A DNA stretch of 64,000 nucleotides from Diphasiastrum complanatum (taxonomy: Eukaryota > Streptophyta > Lycopodiopsida > Lycopodiales > Lycopodiaceae), in NCBI GenBank assembly GCA_029204225.1, contig CM055111.1, positions 26,693,540 to 26,757,539 of the forward strand, in the 5' to 3' direction. A program made the position numbers and the translations under genes. Shown here piece by piece: positions 31,590 through 43,589 of the stretch (positions within the stretch are counted from its first letter, which is position 1; each line of letters opens with the position of its first letter). Below the pieces are notes generated by a model, which did no database searches, was not told the origin of the DNA, and saw only the letters and a list, made by a program, of their open reading frames with translations.

Positions 31590-32771
31590 TTATATAGCAT
31601 GAAAGGTGGCAATTATGTTTCTAGTGGCGGTAGGTGACATGTGGCTTTGGAGTTTTGAGCTTTCTTTGAAGCTGCCGCTTCGCTTGAAGTAATGGATTCT
31701 TTGTGCTGATTATGCCACTTTTTGGGCTTTTTAAAAAGCATAAAATGTCACTGAATTTTCTAAAAAAAAATTTCAAAATTCTGAAGCCCATTCCAATCCG
31801 CGTCAGACTGCGTGTCAGTCCGTGTCAGACAGTACGCGTCAGACTGCCACATGGCAATTTCTCATTGGTCCAAAAAATCTCAAACGGCTGATTATGCTTT
31901 GTAAATGGCATGCGGAAAAGTCGGAAGGAGCCGGGAAGGAGCCGGGCACAGCCCATTCTGCCCGATTCGGCTTTCCAAAAAAATTTAGGCTCGGCCCCTC
32001 CGGGCCTCGCCCAAATTTTTTTGAAAGTGCTTACCGGGCAGAATGGGATATGCCCGGCTCTTTCCATAATACGTTCGATTCTCTCCCTTTCCTACGAGCT
32101 GCGGAGCTCTTAGTCTCAAGCTCCGGTTTGATCTTTGTTTAACGTTTTTCTTTTGAGAATTGCGGGCTATTCTTGTTACCATTCTTCCTGTAAGAAGCAA
32201 AATTGATGACCCGCTCTTCTGCACGTCTCCCTCATCCGCCTTTTCCTGGATCGTGCCTCTTCCTCGATCGTGCTTTTGTTTCTTGTAGTTTCTGCGCTCT
32301 TTGTGTGTGAGTACGATAAGTACTGGATGGATGTTTTAGCTTGATAAAGAAAGCATCAAGTGGATTTGCTGTCCGAGAGATTGGATTTGCTGTCTGAGAG
32401 ATCGTGGTGTGAAGAATGATACCTTTTGAGTGAAGTGTCATTCTTCGTTGTACTGCTAGCGTTAGAGAAGGCTCATAGTACATACTTCGTTCGTAGATGC
32501 TGTGGTGCTCAGCAAGCATAAATTGTTTGAATTTCGAAGTCAAGCAAACTATGCAATCAACCAGTGAGCGCAATTTGTTTCGTTTGTGAAGCGTAGACAG
32601 TTTGAGTCTGATCATCTTCGCGTCTCTCGTTGTTGCTCAGAACATTTTGAGCCCCCTTTTGGAAAAAAACAGCTCATTCAAGTATAAGTATCTATGTAAA
32701 CTTCAGGAAGGGCATCAGGTTCGCGGTCAGGGGGAGTCCTTGTAATTAAAGTTCTAATTAGATCTACAAGC
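31590..32771 (+). promoter_or_regulatory. Upstream region of the second CML copy
   Basis: It matches the minus strand of 5177-5935, with a foldback repeat inserted between about 31690 and 32086. The start codon is at 32772. It shows what the undisturbed CML upstream region looks like. Confidence 0.65.
31695..32085 (+). repeat. Foldback repeat family, copy 3 (best hairpin)
   Basis: Arms at 31941-31964 and 32035-32058 pair over 24 bp (GCCGGGCACAGCCCATTCTG versus its near-exact complement). Inside them a second palindrome (AAAAAAATTT...GGCC...AAATTTTTTT) fills the rest, so about 120 bp folds as one long hairpin. Direct degenerate repeats of CGCGTCAGACTG lie at 31800-31845. It interrupts the CML upstream region, which is continuous in the other copy. 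Confidence 0.75.
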
Positions 32772-33015
32772 ATGTCGAAGCTCCTCAAGTACTTTTTGGC
32801 ACGATCCTCTAAAGAAACGTCAAATTCCTATTCAATTTCATCCGCAATCCCGCCTTCCTCGAAGTCTGTATCACAATCAAAGTCATTCAAGCAAGTATCA
32901 AGGAACCACGTACCAACGATTTCCTCTAAGGCGGTTACCAGCAACAAGTCAGCGGCTCTTCGTATTTCTGATCAGCATGAAATTGTTGTTGATTTTCCAT
33001 CATCTTCTCAATCAA
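32772..33015 (+). pseudogene. Second CML copy, 5' part
   Basis: It starts MSKLLKYFLARSS and runs through the Ser-rich extension found at 22278-22475. It shows the native N-terminus that the first copy has lost. At 33016 similarity ends, before any EF-hand; a frame continues to 33152 through unrelated sequence. Resumes in decayed form at 34455. Confidence 0.8.
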
Positions 33016-34454
33016 ATTGTAGTTGTAGGATTCTAAATGAATATGAGATGATATTTTCAAATACAGATATCATCATTTACAAACATGGTGACCAAAAACA
33101 AAATGATTATTTTAAAATTAGATATGTAAAATGGTTAACATATATAAATTGATGCATTAAACAACAATTTAACTTTGTGAAAACATATTATGACAATGCT
33201 AGTAAAAAAATTTATAGGATTAGTTTTTATGTATTCGAATTTATACATACGGAAAATGAAATGCCAAGCATAGCATATTCAAAAAATTAAAATATAAACA
33301 ATGATTTTTTAAAAACATATCAAATGGCATTCTCAATTCTCACATTGTAGAACTCTAGTAAGGCTTTATGTAGATCTATAGATTGCTAACTTGAGTAGAA
33401 AACAACTTCCAAAGAGCAGTTGTACATTCTACAAAAAAATTGCATAAATGAATGAATCTCAATGTATTCAAGTAGAGATTTATCATTTGGAAAATTCATC
33501 ATCTAAAATCCATGATAAAATGTTTCTATAGGATCATCTTCAATAGTCTTTTTTTCACCCTTTGTAATGCTTTTAAGATTAGCCATATACTGACTTAATA
33601 AACGAACAACACCATTGTGTATCAAATGGGTAATGTTGTTGATTACTCAAAAAAGATTCTCGTTAATATTTGGTGCTTTTATAGCCATTTTATAAAATGC
33701 CCATTAGTTTTTTATCCTCAAATATTTTTACAATTGAAATATACTAAGATCTTATATTTTATGAAAATTTGTACCTGGAATAAATATTTAGAAGCGATTT
33801 ATACACATCCAAAAATTTTATTATATTTTGAAACAACGTTATAACACAAAATTCATTAAAAATAAACTAAGATTTAAAAGTTTTACAAGTAAAAAATTTA
33901 CAATCCAAAACAAACAGATTAAAAAAATGTTTACAATACATTCTTTTTAGGTAAAATAATATTTTATAGTAGATTGTCTTTTTTTTGTGTTTTCTCATAT
34001 TTAAAATACTAACCAAAAACTGTCTTTCATTTGGATAATGTCAAATCCATATTGTAAATGAAAGGTAAAATCTTGTTTGTGATATCATCCAAACAATGAG
34101 CAATGATGAGAAAAATCATTAGTTGAAATTTTATAAAAATTATTTTTATATGTCGAGAGTAAGAAAAATCCAATAACTATTTCAATCTACTATATCATAA
34201 TCTTTTATAATATAATAAATAAAATGTGTTTGGGAACTCGCAAATCTCGCATATGTATTTGGACACTTGCAAATCTCGTCAAAGATAGATCAATTTTACA
34301 TATCAATCTTTAAAAAAAAAATATATTCTTGAAATGATTGCAAACTCAAATTTTCATTAAGTATCAATATTTAAGATTTGATGCGTAAAATAAAATTATA
34401 TTTTTTCATTAGAAAGCCTCCCTTGATACGTGAAATCGATACCGTGTTACGTTG
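33016..34454. mobile_element. Insertion replacing part of the second CML gene
   Basis: About 1.4 kb of AT-rich DNA with no coding frame. Parts are shared with 24405-24490 (33016-33110) and with 36810-37225 (33290-33600), which marks it as repetitive. It replaces EF-hand 1 and the start of EF-hand 2. Its class and ends are not clear. Confidence 0.5.
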
Positions 34455-34732
34455 ATTGTGGCGGTACTTTGATCTAGAGGGTTTTTGAAACTGAATGCTC
34501 CAATAGCTGATGGAAAATTGGATAGCCTTGAGGAGCTGAAAGATGTCTTCCATGTTTTTGATACTGACCAGAATGGTCAATTTCTATAGAGGAATTCCAT
34601 CATGTGTTGTTAAGTTTGGGGGACTCCAGGTTAACGATAGAAGATTGTCGTCAGATGATTGGGGGAGTTGATTCTAACAAAGATGGTTTTGTCATTTTTG
34701 AGGAGTTCAAGAACATGATGACGATTCCATAG
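34455..34732 (+). pseudogene. Second CML copy, 3' part, broken
   Basis: It resumes in EF-hand 2 (a decayed YFDLEGF-like stretch). EF-hand 3 is intact to DTDQNGQ, after which a one-base loss shifts the frame near 34585. EF-hand 4 reads DSNKDGFVIFEE and the protein end NMMTIP is kept. With the missing first EF-hand and the frameshift it cannot make a working sensor. Confidence 0.85.
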
Positions 34733-36194
34733 AAAACGTTCTCAGGTTCCATATTACAAAGCTGTTACCTCAACGTTTTCTGCTTTCAAATCTCTTTCAC
34801 AAGAACGTGCTAATGGATGGATTTATTCCAAAATTCAATGTGACAAGTGTGAGAAACAACAATTATTGGAGATTAATAACTTCAGAGGTCTTGCTATGAG
34901 TTATAGAGATGGCCTCTTCTGAGCATTTCAGTTGGGGAAGCTAAAAACACTTGTTTTTATTAGATTTATGCCAGGGCACTTGTTAGTGGTGACATCCACC
35001 AATCTATAGTATATAGAAATAGAACTGTTTTGTTGGACTAATTATGGATTAGTGGCATTCCACCACCAATGTAATGTCATTATTAAATATAGTGAGTATA
35101 ATAGAGCCACTTTGGATCTTGAAAATATTTTGTTCATTATTGCCTTTGATTTTTCATTTCCATGTGAAACCCGCTCCATATAATTATATGAAAGCAAGAG
35201 TCGCATAGAGCAATCAAAGAAGATGTTTATGATTCATGAATGCCACTGCAAAGAGACACAAAAGACAACAAGAGTTAACGTGCAAGCTAAGCGTGAATGT
35301 GTAGGCCAAAAACCTGAGATAGCTTTGGTGATTGAATATGTAACTATCACAACCATAACTCCTAGCATGATAGGTGTGAGTGGTAGGACTAGATTAATTA
35401 CGAGATGTATACTGCTACATTAAAATATGGTCCAATGGGTTTTTGATGACAAATGATGTATGAACAATGACATGACTATGTTATTATTTGCTTGCACTGA
35501 AAATGGAAAGGTAATAATATCTTAAGAGGGGGGTGGGGGGTGAATGCTCTTCACCATTGGGAAGGGTTTTTTATCACAGGGCGGTGGACCGAGGAAGAAG
35601 GCCCTTCCCATGCCGCAATTGTCCAGGAGGTAGACCTTCATCAATGTGAAGATTGCTTTTACTTGTTTTAAATTCTGTTTTGCTGTTAAACAAAAATTCG
35701 AATGCAGCTTCCAGGTAGAAGGTGCACGTGAGCAAAGGCAAAAAATTTACATCCACTTTCCAAATGTGAAAGGTGCATGTTAATTTTTTTTTAAAAACAG
35801 GAGGTGCACCCATTCGGCGTAGGGAGGTGCCTCTCTTTTCTTCACAAAAATTTGAAAACTGATTTTACATCATATCAAGCTTGATATATGTATTACAAAG
35901 AGAATTTCAATTCTCAATGTTAGTAGATACTAGATACTTATAGTTTTTTTTTTTCAAAACTTTTGTAATTATTCTTGTTTAAATCTCAGTCACTATTCTT
36001 ATTTAATTTTTCCAAACTATGGCTTGTGTTCTAGCCAAAATTAGGGAAAAGTGACATGGTTCAATAATGGAGCCTGCAATTTTTTTAAATATATATTGCA
36101 TGGATATTCTGAAGGATGATGACTTTTTAAAAATTTATAACTTATAGAAGATTTTCTGGCTAGTATAATATACTTAAGATTCTCATCTAAAGCT
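34733..36194 (+). other. 3' flank of the second CML copy with an extra insertion
   Basis: 34733-35527 matches 22959-23775. From 35528 to about 36190 the sequence is not shared, and it starts exactly where the first locus carries a foldback repeat. It includes repeated AGGTGCAC blocks (35715-35820). No gene recognised. Confidence 0.5.
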
Positions 36195-37225
36195 TAATAT
36201 GAATATATAATATGCATGTCACTCATCTCAATATTAATTAAAAATATCATATTAACATGGCTAAATACCATAGACAGCTTTACATATCTATATTTATTTA
36301 TTTAGAACACGCTTCAGCATGAAATTTCTTGTTGGGGTGGAACTAGATGTTTTGAAATTTTTCAATTATGATAGATACATTTCTATTAAATTAAGTTGTT
36401 TGATTGGTACAACAACAACATGTCTATTGTCTAGTTATACAAAAGCAACATGTCTTTTTAAACAACACATCTACATGTGGTACTACATCCGCTAAACAAA
36501 TCTAACACCCAATCTATCGGGTCATTGTTTAAATGACTTATTAGTTGTGATTGGCCATAGAACTGGTCATGGGATCATTTAGGTTTTTTGTAACCATTGA
36601 AAATATATAGTAAAATTCCAAAAGAAATTTGGTCATTGATGTTGTGATGTAGCATCAAACATTTTGTCATCAACAGAATAATAAACAATTATTACATATT
36701 TCATCTCATTACATAACCTCGCTCCACCAACATTTCAACTATTTGATTTATACTTGAGAATAAAGAATTCAAAAAATTGATTATTTAAAAAAATTAGTAA
36801 AACAGCAAAATCTGAAGTCTATGCCAAGCATAGCATATTATACAAATTAGAATAAAATTAATAATTTTTTAAAAAGTTATCAAATGACATTCTCAATTCT
36901 CACATTGTAGACCTCTAGTAAGGTTTTATGTAGATTTATAGATTGCCGATTTGAGTAGAAAACAACCTCCAAAGAGGAGTTGTATATTCTATAATTTTTT
37001 TGCATAAATGACAGAATCTCAATGTATTTAAGTAGAGATTCATTATTTAGAAAATTCATCATCTGAAAATTTATGAGGAATATCAACGATGCAAAAAGTG
37101 AATGCTTATTTTATTTTTAAATTTGGAGATCTCTTTATAATCTTCTTTGTCAATGTTGTAGAAAATTGACTTTGGAATAAATGTTTCTATAGGATCATCT
37201 TCAACAGTCACTTTTTCACCGTTTA
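36195..37225. repeat. Interspersed repeat segments
   Basis: 36195-36410 matches 24098-24330, and 36810-37225 matches 33290-33600. AT-rich and non-coding. Between them (36411-36809) nothing was recognised. Confidence 0.55.
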
Positions 37226-38075
37226 TCATTCTTTCTCTATCATCTCATCTCTTTGTTTTCATAATGCGTCATTTAAATTATTCAAGAAGGACTATTTAGT
37301 TTGTCTTCAACACTCTGAAAATAGAAAAGGCTATGCTTAACATGGAATGAAAAAATAGATAACTTATAATGTAAAGAATAAATTTCAATTGGAGGAAGCT
37401 ATGCTGAGCATAGAAGGAAATCCATACCAGATCTTTAAAAAACTGAAAAATAAAAATAATGTTTTAGCTTTTGAGCTTAGAAGATAGAGCCTTTAGCATT
37501 CTTCAAAAATTTGGTAATTCATGCCCATGCCCATGGCCTTTTGAGCTTTAAAAAACAATTGATGTTTAAAATTTTATCAAAATTTAATTTTATTTATCTA
37601 TTTACAATATGAATTTTTCTCTAATATTTAATATTAAAAAGCTAAGTCTTACATTTGAAAATTCTTTTCCATTTCATCTGACAAGAGCTCCTCACCTACA
37701 ACTTTGAGAGAAATAGTGACAACCATAAAACTGATGTCTTATATGCTTTTCCACTCAATAATATCCATATCAACAACAATTGACTTTAGTATTAAAGAGG
37801 CATAGGCTAGTTATTTTATTCAATTTTCTCAATACAAGTGATCTTTAATCTCAAATTTTTTTCACTTTTTAAAATCTTTATCAACAAGACCACATAGAAT
37901 AAAACTTAACATTTAAATAACTTCAAAATAAAATAACCATACCAAATATAATAAATTCAAAAAAAATAACAAAGAAAAATCAATAACCTAGATACTAGAA
38001 GATTTGGACATCAAAATCTATGTTAGACAAATAAATAAAGAAATTCTTGGCAAATTGAAATAATTATCAATTTTT
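37226..38075. other. AT-rich DNA, nothing recognised
   Basis: No coding frame of note, no TE protein similarity and no strong repeat seen. Confidence 0.5.
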
Positions 38076-38600
38076 TGTGAAAAATGAGCAAAATCTAGCT
38101 TGGCTATTTTGTATTTTCTTGTTTATGAGTAAATCTCACACGTGTGGAGCATGTTCCCACATGTGGCAAAAAGTCAAATAGTCATGTTGAGTTAGGTGTA
38201 CTTAAAGTTTTATAGACACCTAAGTAGGTGATAGGGCCATTTTTGGCATTAGAGGCAAAATAGGCAAGTACACATCTCAAAGCATGATTAGGCCTAAAGT
38301 AGGTTGTGATGTAGCTCGAGTCAAGTTAAGCATATGACATTTGGTGTTTGACATGTCGTTGGCATGAGAGTTAGGGTCCAATCAAAAGAGAGATATTCAT
38401 CAATTTGGCCCAATCAAGTTTGAGGGCTCATATGTCACTCAACCAATAGGGTTTAGAGGAGGAAGAAAAGGTCTCAAGTTCACTCCCCTTCACATTAGAT
38501 TACTACTTATATGTGCTTTACATCCATTCTATGTAAGTTTTTGGAATTACAAGATTTCTACACTATTTTGAGTCTCTAATACCACATCTATTGACGTTTT
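38076..38600 (+). repeat. Diverged copia-type LTR fragment
   Basis: It starts TGTGAAAAATGAGC...CTAGCTTGGCTA, like the LTR start at 10508 (TGTTAAAAATTCAC...CTAGCTTGACTAG), and shares a CACACGTG box and similar U3 composition. No primer binding site follows, so it may be a solo or truncated LTR. Right end uncertain. Confidence 0.4.
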
Positions 38601-38639
38601 GGATTGATGTCAACTGATGAAACAAAAATTCTTAATAAC

Positions 38640-39008
38640 AGGACCGTGGATTACTTGCGCATTTTGCCCTTATTGTCTCTTGTCAAAAACTGCATGTAAA
38701 AGTGTAGTGTCGCATTTTTCCCGAAAAGTGTTGCTTTTCTGGAAGTGCCTAAATGGCCCAAAAACAATTTGAATAGTGTTGTTAAACACTTAGTTGAAAA
38801 TTAAGGTAAAAAGAAGCGACAGTGTCGGGTGTCAGGTTTTTCACCTGTGGAAAAGCCTAAGTAAAAATGCAAACTATGGCGACAATTTGTTCAAATATGC
38901 AGACTGTTAAAAAACAGTTCATTTTCTGTAGGTTTCATTTGTGAGAGTAAAAATCAAAGAAGGAAGAAAGACTGTTGGGATGAGTAGGAGTTAGATTAAA
39001 TTCCAACA
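38640..39008 (-). repeat. Probable LTR of a minus-strand copia remnant
   Basis: On the minus strand the LTR would start TGTTGGAATTTAATC at 39008, right after an AAGGGGGG purine tract (39009-39016). Its other end is not defined. Confidence 0.45.
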
Positions 39009-39049
39009 CCCCCCTTAAGCTAATTGTTAAAGTCGTGTTGCAACAAGAA

Positions 39050-40140
39050 ACAATTTATTCTATCTTATCAGGCCCTCGGAGCTTGCTTTAGACCATATAA
39101 TGCCTTATGCAATTTACATAATAGATGCTCATTGCCTTGAAGGACGTAACCTTCTGGTTGATAGATGAACACATCTTTTGGTATATATCCGTGTAGGAAT
39201 GTCATTTAGACATCCATGTGGTGACTGTTCAAAGCTTCTGTAGCAGGTATACTCAATAAGGTATGAATCATACTGATGCTTTACCACTAGACTAAAGGTC
39301 TCAGTGTAGTCTATCCCATATACTTATTCAAATCCTTTAACCACCAATCTATCTTTTCATTTGTATATTGATCCATCTGGTTTAAGCTTTAACTTGAAGA
39401 TCCACTTGGAGTCAATTGGTTTTACACCTGTAGGATGATTGACAAGACTCCAGGTCTTGTTCTTCATTAGAGACTGATACTTAGCATCCATGGCAACTTT
39501 CCATTTGTCTGCATCGGGCATTGACAAGGCTTTTGCTACGGTGGCAGGTTCGTCATGACTGATGAAAGCATGAGGGACGAAGCGATCAGGCTGCTATCGT
39601 TGTCTTACAGACCTTCGAATTGTAGGTGCTTGAGCAGACAATTCTCCTTGGTGAATGACTGGGATAAGTGGAGTCGTTGGTATGAACTCCGTTGTTTGAA
39701 CAGTCGTAGGTCGTTGCCTATCGATGGAGGGTGGAGCTGCTATGGCATGCTCTTGCATTGGCTGCTTATGCTTGAAATTGTGATACTTGTCTTCAAGAAA
39801 GACAACATCATGATTGCTGGCCCATAGCAATATCGTATACACGATATGCTTTGTGTAATGCTGAATAGCCGATGAAGATGTTTTTGCAGCTTACTGGGTC
39901 CAGCTTCTTCCTCTGATCAGACAGTACTTGTGCATAGCAGAGACATCTGAAAATATGTAGGTGTTTCAAACTTGGTTTGTAGCCATAGTAGGCTTCAAAC
40001 CGTGTCTTGGAATCAACTGCTTTAGTGCTAGAATAATTTTGCAGATAGCAGGCCGTAGAGATCGCTTCTACCCAAAAGGTTTGAGGAAAATGCGCGTTGA
40101 CTGTCATGGATCATGCAGCTTCCAACAGTGTGCGACACGA
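39050..40140 (-). pseudogene. Copia pol remnant (integrase to early RT)
   Basis: The minus strand reads, from 40140: RTLLEAA then a stop, SMTVNAHFPQTFWVEAI, YYGYKPSLKHLHIFRCLCYA (integrase C-terminal part), a Ser/Pro-rich linker, SLMKNKTWSLVNHP, SKWIFKLKLKPDGSIYK, GIDYTETFS and LHKALYGLKQAPRA near 39070. This is copia order. Several in-frame stops and a frameshift near 39300 are present. The rest of RT and RNase H is deleted, and the LTR follows within 60 bp. Confidence 0.85.
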
Positions 40141-40560
40141 AACCCTTCGTGCTCCAAAGGACCAGGAAGATCAACCAAGTACTATGAAGTACAAATTCTT
40201 GATCTGATATGGTGACATCAACATAAGAGCTTTAGGATGTGTCTAATCCACCACTCTTGTAATCTATGATTAGTTATAGATGTTTAATCTGTCTGATCAG
40301 GAATGTTACTCAAAGTGACACAAAAATGTTTGTGACATATACACATTTGCTAGATGCATAAAAAATATATAGATATAAACAAATAAAATACAAAATACAA
40401 GTCCGCTTGTGAGCGAGATAATGTTGTAAGAGGATCAATAGATCCAAGAAGTCCGCTAGTAAGCGAGACACTATTCGTGGGAGAACATTATTTCTCTCAC
40501 GCCAATGCGCTGTGTGGATCTGTCACATAGTTCTCGAAATCAAGAGGATTTTTAGATGAT
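40141..40560. other. No gene recognised
   Basis: It includes two short similar stretches with GTCCGCT(T/A)GT(G/A)AGCGAGA (40400 and 40450). It may be part of the LTR that ends at 40969. Confidence 0.4.
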
Positions 40561-42415
40561 GTTGTAGCTATTATGCACATATCATTATAAATTCTGTCTC
40601 ATTTCGATGAATTGTTGTTTGCTATTATTTGTATGTCATTTACTTGTTTTATCAATTCCGCACACAAGTTCAATCTTTGTTAATCTATAATGTAGGTCAG
40701 TAGTGTGTGTATACATTCTGGAGGATTGTAAAATTGATATATCAAGCAGTGCCAACAATCATATTCGAACTCCATCCGAATTGATTTTGTTCACAAATTT
40801 TTTTGCTTCGCATTTCATTTCGCTTCATGATTATTTCACTTTAGAAATATCAATATCAGAACTCGTTCAAGTTTCGCTTCATTTCGTTTCGTTTTGTTTA
40901 GTTTCGTTTCATTTCATTTGATTTCGTTACAGAGCCTGATAGATTTGCACAATTTTTCTATTTCCATCAGTGGTATCAGAGCAAGTTGATGCTTCTGAAT
41001 TAACAATTTGAAATCAACATGTGAACTCAATAAGAAATCACAAAGATTTGGAAACAATCTAGCCTCTCCTTTTCTCTCTTCTAGCAAATCCTAGCACATA
41101 AAATGATGATTTTTTGATCACTCTTGATCAAACCACAATATAATAAACTTTTGCTAACTCCTAAGATTGAATCACACTCTTGAAAAATTCCAGCAACTTA
41201 AAAACAAAAGATTCTATCAAATTTAGGGTTATTCCAAAAAATGCAATATATTGAATCAAGCAAAAGCTACATGCAAAAGCTAGAATCTTGATATATCATC
41301 TAATAGAATATAACATCCACAACCATAAGAAATTTTAGTCTCCAAATTCTAGTAAGTGATTTCAAAACTCGTCCTACTCCAAGTGATTTGACCTAAAATG
41401 ATGCTAGGATCACAAAGATCCAATTTCTTTACTTGAAAATGCAAGATTTGAGCTAGAGACACCTCCAAATCCACATAGAATTAATGCTGCCATCAAATCC
41501 ACTACTAGATTTGGCAAATACTCCAACTTTGGCCTATAACCAGCTTTGATATATTAATACAACATTCATATATCTCATTTACTTGTTTTATCAATTCCAC
41601 ACACTGGTTCAATCCTGTTGAATGTTGTATTAATCTATAACGTAGGTCAGCAGTGTTTGTCTACATTTTGGAGGATTGTAGGATTGATATAGCAGGTAGT
41701 GACGAGCAATCATATCCGAACTCCATCCGAATTGATTTCGTTTGCGATTGTTTTCGCTTTGCGTTTCGTTTCGCTTCATGATTATTTTGCTTTAGTAATA
41801 TCAATATCAGAGCTCGTTCAAGTTTCGCTTCACTTTGCTTCCTTTTGTTTAGTTTCGTTTCATTTCATTTCATTTCGTTACAGGGCCTAATAGATTTGCA
41901 CAATTTTTTTATTTCCATCAGTGGTATCAGAGCAAGTTGACGCTTTTGAATCATCAATTTCAAATCAACATGTGAACTCAATAAGAAATCACAAAGATTT
42001 GGAAACAATCTAGCCTCTCCTTTTCTCTCTTCTAGCAAATCCTAGCACATAAAATGATGATTTCTTGATCACTCTTGATCAAACCACAATATAATGAGCT
42101 TTTGCTAACTCCTAAGATTGAATCACACTCTTGAAAAATTCCAGCAACTTAAAAACAAAAGATTCAATCATATTTAGGGTTATTCCAAAAATGCAATATA
42201 TTGAATCAAGCAAAAGCTAAATGCAAAAGCTAGAATCTTGATATATCATCTAATAGAATATAACATCCACAACCATAAGAAATTTTACTCCCCATAGCAA
42301 GATTTGAGCTAGAAACACCTCCAAATCCACATATGATTAATGCCGTCCTCAAATCCACTACTAGATTTGGCAAATACTCCAAATTTGGCCTATAAGTAGC
42401 TCTGATACCATGTCA
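40561..42415. repeat. Tandem duplication of a copia LTR end, PBS and leader
   Basis: Copy 1 spans about 40600-41555 and copy 2 about 41570-42400. Each has an LTR end (TTTCCATCA) and a plus-strand primer binding site (TGGTATCAGAGC at 40971-40982 and 41922-41933), then about 450-560 bp of leader-like DNA. Copy 2 ends in the same site on the other strand (GCTCTGATACCA, 42399-42410); copy 1 has a decayed version near 41532. Copy 2 lacks about 90 bp of leader present in copy 1. No coding frame. Confidence 0.7.
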
Positions 42416-42482
42416 TAAAATCAGAGCCAAAATATATTTGATGGATCGGAATGAAATAAACTACAAATGAATAGAATATTAC

Positions 42483-43510
42483 CTTTTCAATATCTACATC
42501 CATTTGTAAAGTATACCATTCAAAAAATAACTTTGTATTGTACAGGACGAACCATGCACAACTAAAAGCGTCTTGTTGCTATACACACTGCATATATAGA
42601 ACGAAAAATTAGTAATGATAGAAATTTTATTTATGCTATGACGATAAATTAGAATTTAAAAAGCAATACATGCATGTCAGAGATTAATTGAATATACCTT
42701 GAGAGATTTAATGGTTATCTCTCCGATTGAAATTGTCGTTGTCGGTATTTCCCGAACGACATCATGAAGTAGAGAATCAAATTCTCTATGTGTATTTGCA
42801 GCTGAGTTTAATTTTACACATAGAAAATTTGATACTCCCTCCTTATTTATCTTTACAAAAAGAATATTCAGGCTCCAATGCCGACTGCAAGAACCAAAAT
42901 ACAAATATCGATAAATTCATTTTTATGAAAAAATTCCGTTCTTATTAAAGAAATGAAGCATGCAACAATCCAGATTAAGCAACAAAAACAAAAGAGCAAT
43001 CCTTACCTATTTTCATATGGAATCAAATAGAATTTCGCCATAGGACTGCACTCGATGAAATAGACAACCTTCTCAAAATTGGCTTCTTTCGCCTTTATTG
43101 CTCCCATAAAAAATGGACTAACTACAAAAACTGTATTGTGAGAATCGAAACTAATACTATTCTGCAAAAAAAAAACTCCGACCTCTACTATTGCATCTGA
43201 AATTTCTAAGGTCTTATATTTTGGCTCAACACAAAATTTGGGACCTAATCTAAAGCTTCTACATGTATCTGGAAGAAAAAAATCAAAAAAGTTGCGGAGA
43301 AGATCAATTTTGTTAGCTAGATAGGCCTCGTATTGATTATAATGGTCAGAATAAAAAAAAACCTGGGCTGGATCGTATGCAATTCTCACAAAAAGATTAT
43401 GTACAAGAGTAGAAACAGAAGTGGAAACAATATCTACAGATTTCTCTGTTAAGTAGTGATGGCACGGGTGGTGGATTTGGTTCTGGCCATCATTCTCAGA
43501 AGAAGAAAAT
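42483..43510 (-). pseudogene. Ulp1-type (C48) cysteine protease gene, three exons
   Basis: Three minus-strand exons join in frame at GT-AG introns: about 43510-43007, 42884-42698 and 42587-42483. Exon 1 ends VVYFIECSPMAKFYLIPYEN. Exon 2 opens SRHWSLNILFVK, with the catalytic His of Ulp1 proteases followed by Trp. LCVKLNSAANTHREFDSLL matches the segment that normally holds the catalytic Asp; here it is Asn. Exon 3 has QQDAFSCAWFVLY, matching the family's QQxxxxDCGxFVLY with catalytic Cys and oxyanion Gln. A TAG two codons before DAF's QQ spoils exon 3, and the start codon and last exon are unclear. Ulp1 enzymes cut SUMO or related proteins, and transposons of several classes carry them. It is transcribed away from the promoter at 43590-44340, and its 3' end abuts an LTR at 42411. 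Confidence 0.65.
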
Positions 43511-43589
43511 CAACAAAAAGAAGTTTGAACAAAATAAAAGTGGATGAAAACAAAAAAAATTGCGATGAAAGGACGCTTGAGATCGATAC

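Noticed and set aside
40971-40982. Possible tRNA gene part (TGGTATCAGAGC)
   Set aside because: It is a retrotransposon primer binding site next to LTR ends; no cloverleaf surrounds it.
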